DNA of 64,000 bases from Nitrosomonas communis (GTDB lineage Bacteria; Pseudomonadota; Gammaproteobacteria; Burkholderiales; Nitrosomonadaceae): NCBI RefSeq assembly GCF_900114745.1, contig NZ_FOUB01000008.1, positions 31,785 through 95,784 on the forward strand, in the 5' to 3' direction. The position numbers and the translations under genes are program-made. The notes under the pieces were generated by a model. It did not search any database, was not told the DNA's origin, and saw only the letters and a program-made list of their open reading frames with translations. This document shows, in pieces, positions 28,659-37,657 of this stretch (position 1 is its first letter; every line of letters begins with the position of its first letter).

Positions 28659-29998
28659 TTTCCCCTCCTATGGTTATTCAGAACGATACATGATGACTAT
28701 AACAATAAAGTATCACATCGACGCAAGCTTCGCGACGACCAAGATTAATTTAACCCAAATTCCTCCTCAGTTACTCACTCGTTCTGGGTTAATATTATGA
28801 ATATAATAACCTTCTCTATAAATTTCATTCTCACCTTCCAAGTATTCTCGCTCCGGAATTAATTGCGAGATCTTGCAAGTACATGGCTGCGGTGCAACTC
28901 CTTGCCCTGTACTCGCAAAACCACACTCTTCATTCCACTCACCTAAGAATCTAGGTTAATTGAATTTTATCGATATTGTTTCTATAACACGGCGTCTGAT
29001 TTGCTTTTGGTTGTGTTAGCAATGGCTGATTGTTATCACCAAATTTCAATAACAATATTAATCAGACCAAGATACGCTCTGAATGTTTTTCAATAAAAAG
29101 CAGACCATCGGGACATACCAACACCATCACAAGGACATCGGACATCATACCCTTACCGTGCAAAGTGCGATGATATCGATTCTTTTTTGCGTTAAGTGGA
29201 TAAATTCTAGAAAGAATGAAGTGCTGAAATTTATAAACAGCAGTCACTTAAAAATAGTTAACTTACTGATTCTATATATATCGTGTTTAGCTCATAGCGA
29301 AGTAAATTCATTTTCTATCTCCATGATAATTTTGCTTGACAACGATTTATGCTAAGCGCACCATGTTCAGTGCAATGAGTGATTAAGACATGATAGCTTC
29401 TATTGTTTATTGATTCTCACTTACTCCCATTACTTTCTTCTTTCACATAATAGGAGAATTTCAGATGAAAACGATTACCATCGACCCATTTTGTTTCCGA
29501 ATGTAGTGCAATCGAATGCATATAGAATGCATATATAATCTTAACCACAATTGCCACGCACGTGCCATTACCATCAGCGACAGTGTGCATCCCGGCTGCG
29601 ACACATTTTTCCACAACAAGAACCACACCCAAGCCACTATGCGCGCGGCAGGGATTGGAGCCTGCAAAGTTGCAGCATGCAAGTTCTGATGACTTTGAAT
29701 GCATAACCGAGAACATTTGGGTTGGTCGCAGTATGGATGAAATTAGCTGCCTCACATTCGTAGCGCGCTGATCTCACCCCCTGAGAAGAAGGATTTCAAC
29801 AGTCTGTCTCAGTGATAAACTCGTATCCAATGCTAGTTGGTATGCTGTGACATATCTAGCTAATTGTCCGTGCATAATGATAGGTAGAATGTTGGAGTAA
29901 TCTGCGCCTGTAATACCGCTTACTGGGCGCTGGATATTCACCCCAGAATGAGCCTCCAACTTTCTCTACTTCTGGGAAAGGAATAGAGTGAGAAGCAA
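28659..29998. other. 1.3-kb gene-poor region
   Basis: Between the cytochrome gene and the ACP-ligase fusion. Open frames of 60-112 codons exist on both strands (for example 29417-29755 minus and 29083-29355 plus), but they overlap each other, lack clear ribosome-binding sites and show no motif I recognise. I see no tRNA or strong terminator. Composition changes near 29560 toward higher GC, which may mark a junction with imported DNA leading into the next gene. Confidence 0.45.
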
Positions 29999-32821
29999 AT
30001 GCCTTTCAACACAGATTCTCAAAGCGATGTAGAAAAGCTGCTTGGCATTGTGCGCAACCTTGTTCATGAGCTGCGGCCGAATGAACCTGCTCCCAAACAT
30101 CTCGGGTTAGATCATTCATTGGAGCGCGACTTCGGTCTAGACAGCCTGGCGCGCGTAGAGCTGCTAAGTCGCATCGAACGAGAACTGGGTGTAAAGCTTG
30201 GCGAAAAAGCGCTGGCCGAGGCCGAGACACCTCGTGATTTGCTCAAGCAGATTGCAGGTACGATTACTACCGAAACACCTACTCCAGTTGGAACAGCGAA
30301 GTTTGCAGAAACCCAGGTATATCCTCCTCCGCCGGAAACTGCGTCTACGCTGATCGAGATCCTAGACTGGCGTGTCGCGAGGCAACCTGAGCAGATTCAT
30401 ATCACGCTTTATGACGAAGAGGAGCATACCGAAGACATTACCTATCGCAGGTTGCAGGAGGAGGCCAAAGCGTTGGCTGCCGGCCTGCAACAGCTTGGGC
30501 TGGGTTCTGGCAAAAAAATAGCAATCATGTTGCCCACTGGGCGAGGATTCTTCGCAGCTTTTTATGGCGCACTCTATGCTGGCTGCGTACCGGTACCGCT
30601 GTACCCGCCGGGGCGGCCTTCGCAAATTGAGGATCACATGCGGCGTATCGCCGACATCATTGCCAATGCCCAAGCCAGCATTCTCATCACAGTTGAGCAA
30701 GCCAAACCACTGGGACACTTGCTGCGTGCGCAATGCGAATCACTCCGTATGGTCACAACCGTCGCAGATTTGTCTATCCGTGGAACGTCCCCCCCTTCTC
30801 CGAAGTTAGAACCACAAGATATCGCTTTACTGCAATACACTTCTGGCAGTACCGGCAGCCCCAAAGGAGTGGTACTAACCCATGCTAACCTACTCGCCAA
30901 CTTGCAAGCGATGGCGCTTGCTTCAGGCATTACTGCTGCGGATACTTTCGTCTCATGGCTGCCGCTCTATCATGATATGGGACTGATTGCCGCCTGCATG
31001 GGTAGCCTCTATGTTGGATTCCGGCTAGTGCTGCGCTCGCCGCTCAGCTTCCTTGCCCGGCCAGCTTGCTGGTTATGGACGATCAGCCGGCATTGCGCCA
31101 CAGTCTCAGCAGCTCCTAATTTTGCCTATGAGTTATGTGCCAATAAGCTCGATGATCGTGATCTGAATGGTCTGGATCTCAGTTGCTGGCGTCTGGCCTA
31201 CAACGGAGCTGAGCCAATCAGTATAAATACAATAGATCATTTTGTTGCACGCTTCTCTCGCTATGGTTTCAGCCGTACCGCCATGATGCCTGTTTATGGT
31301 CTGGCAGAATCGTCTGTAGGACTGGCTTTCCCGCCAGCAGAACGCGGACCGCTGATTGACCACGTGGATCGTGATACGCTCTCACACACAGGGATCGCAC
31401 GTCCTGTACAGGCTGACGATCGCTCTGCGCTGCACATCGTTTCCTGCGGCCTTCCTTTATCCGGTCATCAGATCCGCATTGTCGACGCTGACGGGCAAGT
31501 ACTACCTGATCGTACGCAGGGGCGCGTGCAATTCCGCGGACCGTCGGCAACCAACAGCGGTTATTTCTGCAATCCCGAAGCGACAGCCCGCCTGTTTGAC
31601 GGACAATGGCTTAATAGCGGTGATATGGGCTACATTGCGGTTGGAGAGCTGTATCTCACTGGGCGCGAGAAGGACATTATTATTCGCGGTGGGCATAATA
31701 TTTACCCGCAGGAACTGGAGGAGGCGGTAAGTAAAGTACATGGCATACACAAAGGTGGGGTAGCCGTTTTTCCTGCCAGCAATACGCACGCTGGCACAGA
31801 ACGCTTGATAATACTTGCTGAAACACGCGAAAGCAGCGCCAGGGAGCGTGAGCGGATAGTGACCGAAATCAACAACCTTGCCGTAGACTCGGTGGGACTG
31901 CCAGCAGATGATATCGTGCTAGTACCGCCGCGCACGGTGCTGAAGACCTCCAGTGGCAAGGTTCGCCGTACTGCTTGCCGCGAGCTTTATGAACAGGGTG
32001 CGATCAGCAGCACCCTACGCCCACTATGGTGGCAAATGATACGCCTTGGGGGTGCTGCAGCCATAGCGCGGATTATGCGTTTGCTGCGGCGCGGTGCTGA
32101 ATGGGCATGGGGGCTGTGGGCCTGGGCAGTTTTTGTTGCTATTGTGCCCTTCGCCTGGCTGCTGATCGTGCTGGCGCCTGGACTTACTCTGCGACGGCAC
32201 ATCGCCCGGGCAAGTGCGCGCCTAGCAGTTGCGTTAACTGGTCTGAGACTGCGAGTGGAAGGCTTGCAGCATCTCGATAGGAAGGCGCCCATGATTGTGG
32301 TTGCCAATCACGCCAGCTATCTGGACGCATTACTACTTACCGCTGTACTGCCCGCTAAGTTCGCCTACGTGGCCAAACAGGAATTGCTGCGCAATCCAAC
32401 AGCTGCTATCCCCTTGCGCCGGCTGGGCAGCGCATTTGTTGAGCGTTTCGATGACGCACGTGGTGTGGAAGATGTCCGTAAGGTGGAAGAGCGGGCACGC
32501 GCGGGTGAGTCTATAATTTTTTTCCCAGAAGGGACGTTTCGGCGTGAAGCCGGACTGATGCCGTTCAGAATGGGAGCATTTCTGACTGCTGCACGCACCG
32601 GTATCCCCGTACTACCAGTCACCCTGATTGGCACCCGCACCATGTTATGCGCTGAACGATGGTTGCCACGTCGAAGTAAGCTGAAAGTGCTGATTAGCCC
32701 ACCCTTGCATCCATCGGGAAATGACTGGCAAGCCGCATTACAAATACAAAAAGCAGCGCGCCGTCAGATACTGGCAGAGCTGAGCGAACCTGATATTATC
32801 AAACAGGACTTGACATGGTAA
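29999..32821 (+). CDS. Three-domain fusion: acyl carrier protein / fatty-acyl-AMP ligase / PlsC acyltransferase
   Basis: 940 residues. Residues 1-90 are an acyl carrier domain with phosphopantetheine site FGLDSLARVELL (Ser49). Residues about 120-670 form an AMP-forming ligase with QYTSGSTGSPKGVVLTH, SWLPLYHDMGLI, VYGLAESSVGLAF, NSGDMGYI and GREKDIIIRGGHNIYPQE, typical of fatty-acyl-AMP ligases that load carrier proteins. A hydrophobic stretch (about 695-720) is followed by a PlsC domain with VVANHASYLDAL and FFPEGTFRREAG. One polypeptide could thus activate a fatty acid, hold it on its carrier domain and transfer it to a lysolipid. GC is visibly higher than in the surroundings. Confidence 0.88.
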   Translation: MPFNTDSQSDVEKLLGIVRNLVHELRPNEPAPKHLGLDHSLERDFGLDSLARVELLSRIERELGVKLGEKALAEAETPRDLLKQIAGTITTETPTPVGTAKFAETQVYPPPPETASTLIEILDWRVARQPEQIHITLYDEEEHTEDITYRRLQEEAKALAAGLQQLGLGSGKKIAIMLPTGRGFFAAFYGALYAGCVPVPLYPPGRPSQIEDHMRRIADIIANAQASILITVEQAKPLGHLLRAQCESLRMVTTVADLSIRGTSPPSPKLEPQDIALLQYTSGSTGSPKGVVLTHANLLANLQAMALASGITAADTFVSWLPLYHDMGLIAACMGSLYVGFRLVLRSPLSFLARPACWLWTISRHCATVSAAPNFAYELCANKLDDRDLNGLDLSCWRLAYNGAEPISINTIDHFVARFSRYGFSRTAMMPVYGLAESSVGLAFPPAERGPLIDHVDRDTLSHTGIARPVQADDRSALHIVSCGLPLSGHQIRIVDADGQVLPDRTQGRVQFRGPSATNSGYFCNPEATARLFDGQWLNSGDMGYIAVGELYLTGREKDIIIRGGHNIYPQELEEAVSKVHGIHKGGVAVFPASNTHAGTERLIILAETRESSARERERIVTEINNLAVDSVGLPADDIVLVPPRTVLKTSSGKVRRTACRELYEQGAISSTLRPLWWQMIRLGGAAAIARIMRLLRRGAEWAWGLWAWAVFVAIVPFAWLLIVLAPGLTLRRHIARASARLAVALTGLRLRVEGLQHLDRKAPMIVVANHASYLDALLLTAVLPAKFAYVAKQELLRNPTAAIPLRRLGSAFVERFDDARGVEDVRKVEERARAGESIIFFPEGTFRREAGLMPFRMGAFLTAARTGIPVLPVTLIGTRTMLCAERWLPRRSKLKVLISPPLHPSGNDWQAALQIQKAARRQILAELSEPDIIKQDLTW

Positions 32822-32863
32822 AGATCTCGGCAGATCAACTACCAATAACAGGAAAACACCGCT

Positions 32864-34020
32864 ATGACAGATAGTAATATTTTTAACTTGAACAAACCAG
32901 ATCAAAATGCTCCGCTCCAGGAAATTCCTCGGGAAGGCGCGCGTAAGATGTGGGCTGCAGCCATTGAAGCTGAGGTAGCTGCCTTTATTGAACAACATAG
33001 CACTTTAAAAACTGATGAGGGAAAACTGGCAGTCGCCAGAAATGATTATTTACCAGAACGTCCGATTCAAACGGGGCTTGGCAACATTGAAGTTAAAGTA
33101 CCGAAGGTGCGGGATCGCTCTGAATCAGGCATTAAGTTGAACAATAGGCTGGTGCCACCCTACTTGAAGCGCACCAGGAATATTGAAGAATTCTTGCCGC
33201 GGCTTTATTTGAGAGGAATTTCAACGGGGGATTGCTCAGAAACGCTGCAGCATCTGCTGGAGCCTGGGGGCACCCGGATTATCAGTGTCTATAGCAATGT
33301 ACGCATCGACGATCGCGTATGTTTACTGGTGATGGTCGGCTCAGATGAAGCGGGACGTAAAGAGTTATTGGCATTATCCGACGGTTATCGTGAATCGGCA
33401 GCAAGCTAGCTAGGGGAAATGGTAATCCATTTGGAGCAACGAGGTCTTAAGAATGCACCTAACTTGACTGTGGGTGATGGTGCGCTGGGATTCTGAAAAG
33501 CGGTAGCCAAACTTTGGCCAGCAACGGACCAGCAACGCTGCTGGGTACATAAAACTGCTGATGTATTGGAAAACCTACCCAAAGCGATGCAACCCAAGGC
33601 CAAAAAAGCCTTGCATGATATTTGGCAAGCGAGTAACACAGGGAGAGGCTTCAAGCATTTCACCATTGTATATTGAGCGATTCAATCCCAAATATCCGAA
33701 AGCAATGGAGTATTTAGCTAAAGACAAAGCTTCCATGCTGGCCTTCTATGATTATCCTGCCGAAAATTGGCAACATATTAGAACAACCAATCCCGTTGCA
33801 TCTGTCTTTGCTACCGTTAGATTGAGAACAGAGAAAACCAAGAATTGTGGTAGCAGGACAACCACATTGACTGGCGTTTAAACTCATGGAAACAGCACAG
33901 AAAAAATGGTTTCGTTTAAGAGGCTAACAAGCTGTTAGCAGATGTCATCTCTGGCTTTAAATTTGTTAACGGCATTAAGCAAGCAGGAGATCAAAAACAG
34001 GTGGCCGCTTGAATCTCCAT
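32864..34020 (+). pseudogene. IS256-family transposase, inactivated
   Basis: The first frame (32864-33409) reads a Mutator/IS256-type N-terminus (EAEVAAFIEQHSTLKTDEGK...NDYLPERPIQTGLGNIEVKVPKVRDR), then jumps from LQHLLEPGGTRIISVYSNVRIDDR straight into VGSDEAGRKELLALSDGYRES. The stretch normally between these parts, including the first catalytic Asp region, is missing. After a TAG the frame continues with GLKNAPNLTVGDGALGF, another stop, KAVAKLWPATDQQRCWVHK, then a shift into the frame of 33561-33881 (IERFNPKYPKAMEYL...). The gene carries an internal deletion, stops and frameshifts and is dead. Confidence 0.9.
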
Positions 34021-34169
34021 ACACCACATTTGACTATAGCTCAACTCAAGTTTAGACATTCTGCATCAAAGAACTGCTACCATTAAGGCAGAAACAAAGT
34101 AGCGATACGAGGCATAAAATTATTCACAAAATGTGCAAGAATCACTTGACAGAAAAGAAGGTTTGCACG

Positions 34170-34216
34170 GTCGCCGCCCTGCATACGCCAAAAACCCGCG
34201 TATGCAGGGCGGCGAC
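34170..34216. repeat. Perfect 19-bp inverted repeat inside the insertion sequence
   Basis: GTCGCCGCCCTGCATACGC (34170-34188), a 9-nt spacer, and its exact complement at 34198-34216. The arms are much more GC-rich than the sequence on either side. It sits exactly where the recognisable transposase coding sequence starts, so it probably marks the deletion junction that removed the 5' part of the transposase gene. Confidence 0.85.
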
Positions 34217-35120
34217 ATTGGAACAAGTTGACTATTGCGCTGGCATTAGTGTGCAGCCTGGCTCCAGTGATAATAAACAAGCCCGTCCGGTTGCTGTATG
34301 ATGCCTGGTTCATGCGGGCAAGGCTGGTATTGCCGCTGCTGTCGCGAAAGATGCGGATCATCGGTCAGGTGCGATGCGATGCTGCATTCTTCATGCCGCC
34401 AGACGTATTGTCCAAGCCTCGAGGTGGACGATCCAAAACCTACGGGATCAAAATGACACCCGATGCGATCCGAAATTTACCGCTAACCGAAGTCAAGCTG
34501 ACACTCTATGGCAAGGAGCAGTTGGTTCACCTGCGCACTGTGGTTGCAATAACGCGTTTTCTGACAGGAGCGCTGGTTCGCGCGGTATGGTACGACTTCT
34601 ACGACACGGACAAACAGTATTGGTCAAAAACACGCTTGCTGCTGGCAACCGAAACGGAGTTGAGTGCCGAAGAAATACTGCATTTGTACGCACGCCGCTG
34701 GGGCATCGAACCCTTATTTCACAACTTGAAGCGCTGGTGGGGTGTGAACAATCTATGGCAGCAGAAATGCACTGTGCTGGAGTTATGGATGCAGATTCGC
34801 TCAACAGCGTGGACGCTGGTTCAGCTATTGAGCCTGGTTGCGGAAGAAGCTTTTCCTGTCGAGATCGTAGCGTCATGGCGCAACAAACAACCCCGACCGA
34901 CGGCCTGGTAGCGCAGTGACTGCGCATAGAATTTTACTTTACTTGTTTTCAGGGACGGTTTCAACCGGAAGTCCTCGATATTCACTTGCCCAAAACAGCG
35001 TGGCGACCCCAGACTGGGAGTGTAACATCGTGTCACCAGCAGGTAATATCAATCTCACTCGTATCATTACCAGTTTGTGTCACCGTTCAGGCGACGCAAG
35101 GGTGGAGGGTGAATGTCTAA
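34217..35120 (+). pseudogene. 5'-truncated DDE transposase of the IS4-like element
   Basis: The frame at 34228-34911 codes VRLLYDAWFMRARLVLPLLSRKMRIIGQVR, then VWYDFYDTDKQYWSKTRLLLATET and YARRWGIEPLFHNLKRWWGVNN, which holds the C-terminal Y-(2)-R...E signature of IS4-type transposases. The N-terminal third is absent. The C-terminus continues in another frame (TDGLVAQ, stop, LRIEFYFTCFQGRFQPEV), showing a frameshift near 34905. The protein is therefore broken at both ends. Confidence 0.8.
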
Positions 35121-35187
35121 AGTAGAGTATAGCTCAAGAAGTTATAAAGTAAATAATTAACTCATTTCAATGTATCAAAAATTACGG

Positions 35188-35231
35188 ATGTCATGAGATA
35201 GTAATGAGAGTGTAATGTTGAACTGTATAAT
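35188..35231 (+). promoter_or_regulatory. PhoB-box-like promoter upstream of a putative small RNA
   Basis: Three 7-bp units spaced exactly 11 bp apart, ATGTCAT-gaga-TAGTAAT-gaga-GTGTAAT (35188-35216), resemble the Pho-box heptamer CTGTCAT with 6, 4 and 5 matches. Nine bp later comes a perfect -10 hexamer TATAAT (35226-35231), and no -35 hexamer is needed in this class. The same layout precedes several genes between 37 and 48 kb. Confidence 0.6.
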
Positions 35232-35237
35232 GATCAA

Positions 35238-35317
35238 TACTAAGTTTATTCCTGTTCTTAGCCACGGTGCCAGTTCTTATCGTTTTCTCCCTTTCGTTCT
35301 AGCTGGCACCTTTTTAC
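35238..35317 (+). ncRNA. Candidate small RNA, about 80 nt
   Basis: Starts about 7 nt after the TATAAT at 35226 and ends in the U-run of a strong terminator. It has no open frame. The 5' part can form a short hairpin (CTAAG/CTTAG), and the terminator stem GGTGCCAG/CTGGCACC encloses a 29-nt loop. That loop contains the pyrimidine-rich stretch TTTTCTCCCTTTC, which is complementary to purine-rich ribosome-binding sites. If real it would be a phosphate-starvation-induced antisense regulator. This is inference from promoter plus terminator; it is not a known Rfam class to my knowledge. Confidence 0.5.
35266..35315 (+). terminator. Rho-independent terminator
   Basis: 8-bp perfect stem GGTGCCAG / CTGGCACC followed at once by TTTTT. 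The nearest upstream coding sequence on this strand is a truncated transposase more than 350 bp away, so the terminator has no obvious protein gene to serve; the putative small RNA is the best candidate. Confidence 0.75.
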
Positions 35318-35454
35318 ATATTTTATCTTTGCAAGAACCATAAAGTTCGCATAAATGAAGGCTTTGACCAGATATTTCTCCAGTTCTCACGCGCTCTCAT
35401 ATATCCTCTACAAAAAAGAATTTTTACAATTAATAAGAAAGATTTGATATTTCT

Positions 35455-35940
35455 ATGAGATTCTACTTGATTTTAATTAGCTTATTACTAAGTGCGTGCT
35501 CTACCCTGCCCCTCGCATTTGAAGATCCACATATAACAAATATTTCATATGCAGAGGTAAGCGCAGATATCGAAAGCTATAAAAATACTTTAGTACGGTG
35601 GGGTGGTGTCATTGGGGATGTCAAGAATGATGAAAACTTCAGCTGGATGGAAGTCATATTTTATCCATTGGATTATTATGGTCGCCCCAAAATAAATAAA
35701 CCCAGCGAAGGACGTTTCGTCATTAAAAGCCCAGAATTTCTTGATCCAAAGAACTATGCTAAAAATAGAGAAATTATTACTGTAGGCGTAATTGAAGGTA
35801 AAACTGAGCATATAACCAGTTTAGATAGTTCAGAACTGCCATTGATAAAAGCCACAGCTATTCATCTCTGGCCTATAAATTACCGAGACAATTATTACGG
35901 ACATTGCCGATTCTGCTATTTTATGCAATTATTCTGGTAG
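35455..35940 (+). CDS. Slp-family outer-membrane lipoprotein
   Basis: 161-residue lipoprotein. The signal sequence MRFYLILISLLLSACS has lipobox LSAC, with the acylated Cys at 15. The body contains NTLVRWGGVIGDVKNDENFSWMEV and YPLDYYGRPK, followed by SEGRFVIKSPEFLDP, the conserved core of the Slp/YeaY family (starvation- or stress-associated outer-membrane lipoproteins of unclear function). The protein is slightly shorter than E. coli Slp. It is followed by a 103-bp repeat element and stands alone. Confidence 0.87.
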   Translation: MRFYLILISLLLSACSTLPLAFEDPHITNISYAEVSADIESYKNTLVRWGGVIGDVKNDENFSWMEVIFYPLDYYGRPKINKPSEGRFVIKSPEFLDPKNYAKNREIITVGVIEGKTEHITSLDSSELPLIKATAIHLWPINYRDNYYGHCRFCYFMQLFW

Positions 35941-35965
35941 ATGGAAAATTTTTCAGTAGAATGTC

Positions 35966-36068
35966 ATTCCATTTCTAAATCAGAAATGACGCGAAGGCGA
36001 GCCGCAGACAGTATAGCTAATACGGCAAGGTGAAGCCGAAAAAGTCAGTTTTGATTTAGAAATGGAAT
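35966..36068. repeat. 103-bp inverted-repeat element, copy 5 of 7 (forward orientation)
   Basis: Starts ATTCCATTTCTAAATCAGAA, with core TGACGCGAAGGCGAGCCGC ... ACGGCAAGGTGAAGCCGA, and ends TTTTGATTTAGAAATGGAAT. It lies 25 bp after the Slp-family gene. It is one of the best preserved copies. Confidence 0.93.
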
Positions 36069-36438
36069 AACAATGAAAGAATCTATCATTTACTAGTAAA
36101 TAACCAATAGAAAATAAATATTTTCCCATCGCTATTAATTTGTACTCAAATGAATTAATTCTTGTTAGCCACCTCAATTAGTGAATGAGAATATTCTACA
36201 ATGTTTCCCTATGCCATGAGCTTAGCTCACCCATCAAGAAGTTATACTGATTTTAAATTCAAGCTTTACTTACTTGAAAGGGATAATGAACAAAAGAGTC
36301 TCAGTGAATGCCAAAGATTCCCTTTCTCAATAATATTGGATACAAACATGAGTTAAGGTTCATAAAAATTCAGACCAAGAACAGCGCAACTAAACACTTT
36401 TCATTCCCTCGTGGAGGGTGTCAATCAATAATTTAATT
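36069..36438. other. Intergenic region without identifiable gene
   Basis: 370 bp of AT-rich DNA between two repeat elements. No credible open frame, hairpin or promoter is recognisable. Confidence 0.5.
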
Positions 36439-36620
36439 TTGGCACCTCTAAAAATTCATATTTGCGAGCATCCGCTTCGCGGATTGCCTGCTTACCCCCC
36501 TTCATCACAATACTTCGTTGCTTACAAAAAATGTTTCCTTACCTATCAGTTATAGGCTGCGTCAACATTTTTTTTTCTCGCCTTGTCTTGTTTGGAACTC
36601 TGAATTTTTAGAGGCGCCCT
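36439..36620. repeat. Second inverted-repeat element family, copy 1 (182 bp, reverse orientation)
   Basis: Begins TGGCACCTCTAAAAATTCAT and ends TGAATTTTTAGAGGCGCCCT, giving terminal inverted repeats of about 20 bp. The interior matches the copy at 47461-47604 read in reverse (GTTGACGCAGC, AACTGATA, GCAACGAAG). This copy carries about 37 extra bp containing the palindrome ATCCGC-TTC-GCGGAT-like hairpin (36470-36485). No coding capacity; MITE-like. Confidence 0.88.
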
Positions 36621-36703
36621 TTTATCGAGTACCGGTTTAATGATAGGTTTCGGTTTGTACAATTCGTTTGTACAATTCTATTCTGAGCTAATATATAGTT
36701 AGT

Positions 36704-37411
36704 TTACTCTACAGAAAATCGATAACCAATTCCCCTGACTGTTTGCACCAGGTTTTCTTTACCTACTGCCTTAAGAGTAGTTCTTAGCCTGCGAATATAT
36801 ACATCGATTGTACGTTCTTCAATAAAAACATGATCACCCCATAATCGATCTTGCAGTTGTGCACGAGTGTGTACCCGTTCTCTATTTATCATCAAAAAAT
36901 GCAAGAGGCGAAATTCAGTGGGCCCTAATGTAATTTCAGCCGGTTCTAGTTGCTCATCTTTGGTGTACACATGTACTCTGTGTGTAGTTGGATCAAGTTT
37001 TAATCCCCCCCATTGAATGATTTCATCCGCCATCTCTGGTAAACGCCGACGTAACACAGCTTTGATTCGTGCAATCAACTCATGAGGTGAAAAAGGTTTA
37101 ATAATATAATCCTCCACATCAACTACCAAGTCAGCGATTATTTCACTCCCCTGATCTTGAGCAGTTAACATAAGAATTGGAATGGATTTGGTACGCTCTT
37201 CAATTTTCAACCTGCGTGCAAATTCTATCCCCTCCATACTTGATAATATCCCACCAATTATCACGAGATCAGGTAAAACATTGATGATTATTCTTTTAGC
37301 TTGCTCCACATTATCAGCACATAAAGCAATAAGACCTGCTCTTTTTAAATTGAGCGAAATCATTTCCTGGAGAATAGGTTCATCTTCAACTATTAGAATT
37401 GTTATTGTCAT
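36704..37411 (-). CDS. phoB: PhoB-like response regulator lacking the phospho-acceptor Asp
   Basis: OmpR/PhoB-family regulator of 235 residues. The receiver has the acidic pair VEDE (9-11), the LTA motif near 84 and KPFSPHEL (Lys near 106), but the acceptor site reads PDLVIIGGILSS, with Gly at position 53 where PhoB has Asp. The C-terminal winged helix (LGPTEFRLLHFLMINRERVHTRAQLQDRLWG...RTIDVYIRRLR...VQTVRGIGYRFS) is fully PhoB-like and should bind Pho boxes. No phoR follows. A PhoB-box-like promoter stands before it, implying autoregulation. It may be a phosphorylation-independent paralogue of a PhoB encoded elsewhere. Confidence 0.88.
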   Translation of the reverse strand: MTITILIVEDEPILQEMISLNLKRAGLIALCADNVEQAKRIIINVLPDLVIIGGILSSMEGIEFARRLKIEERTKSIPILMLTAQDQGSEIIADLVVDVEDYIIKPFSPHELIARIKAVLRRRLPEMADEIIQWGGLKLDPTTHRVHVYTKDEQLEPAEITLGPTEFRLLHFLMINRERVHTRAQLQDRLWGDHVFIEERTIDVYIRRLRTTLKAVGKENLVQTVRGIGYRFSVE

Positions 37412-37453
37412 ACATTATCTCATTCTTAATATATATAGCTAAAAGATGCTGAG

Positions 37454-37498
37454 ATAATATAAATAAAATTTTACAAATTCGTGACAATAGCATGAAAA
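37454..37498 (-). promoter_or_regulatory. PhoB-box-like promoter of the PhoB-like gene
   Basis: On the minus strand: TTTTCAT-GCTA-TTGTCAC-GAAT-TTGTAAA (37498-37470), with matches of 5, 6 and 4 to the CTGTCA(T/C) heptamer at exact 11-bp spacing. Ten bp on is the -10 hexamer TATTAT (37459-37454), about 43 bp before the start codon. Confidence 0.6.
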
Positions 37499-37657
37499 CA
37501 ATTTTTCATTTGATTTGTAATAGCTGATTAATTATTTGATTTATCATCTAAAATAAATTAACCAAATAAATAGAGGACAATCTACTTAATTTAGATTATG
37601 ACCCTGCTAGTTCTCTCTAAGTAACTTAGTTCCTATTGTGCCTAGATGCCGATTGAA

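Larger units (their letters stand above)
34035..35137. mobile_element. IS4-like insertion sequence with 10-bp target duplication
   Basis: The element proper runs 34045-35127 (1083 bp). Its ends are 17-bp imperfect inverted repeats, CTCAAGTTTAGACATTC on the left and the complement of CTCTACTTTAGACATTC on the right (15 of 17 match). Both ends are flanked by the direct repeat TATAGCTCAA (34035-34044 and 35128-35137), a 10-bp target duplication. It carries a transposase lacking its 5' part. It landed just behind the dead IS256-type gene. Confidence 0.85.

Noticed and set aside
29083..29355. 90-codon plus-strand open frame
   Set aside because: AT-rich sequence with a shadow frame on the minus strand, no ribosome-binding site and no family resemblance.
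29417..29755. 112-codon minus-strand open frame in the gene-poor region
   Set aside because: No ribosome-binding site, unusual Cys/His-rich composition without a recognisable motif, and overlapped by other frames on both strands.
34083..34361. 92-codon minus-strand open frame across the hairpin in the insertion sequence
   Set aside because: It runs antisense to transposase remains and is created by the inverted repeat; it is not a plausible gene.
34493..34927. 144-codon minus-strand frame opposite the transposase
   Set aside because: Shadow of the transposase coding strand; the plus-strand translation has clear transposase motifs.
35390..35454. Possible Pho-like units (TTCTCAC, CTCTCAT) before the Slp-family gene
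   Set aside because: Spacing is 10 rather than 11 bp and no suitable -10 hexamer follows.
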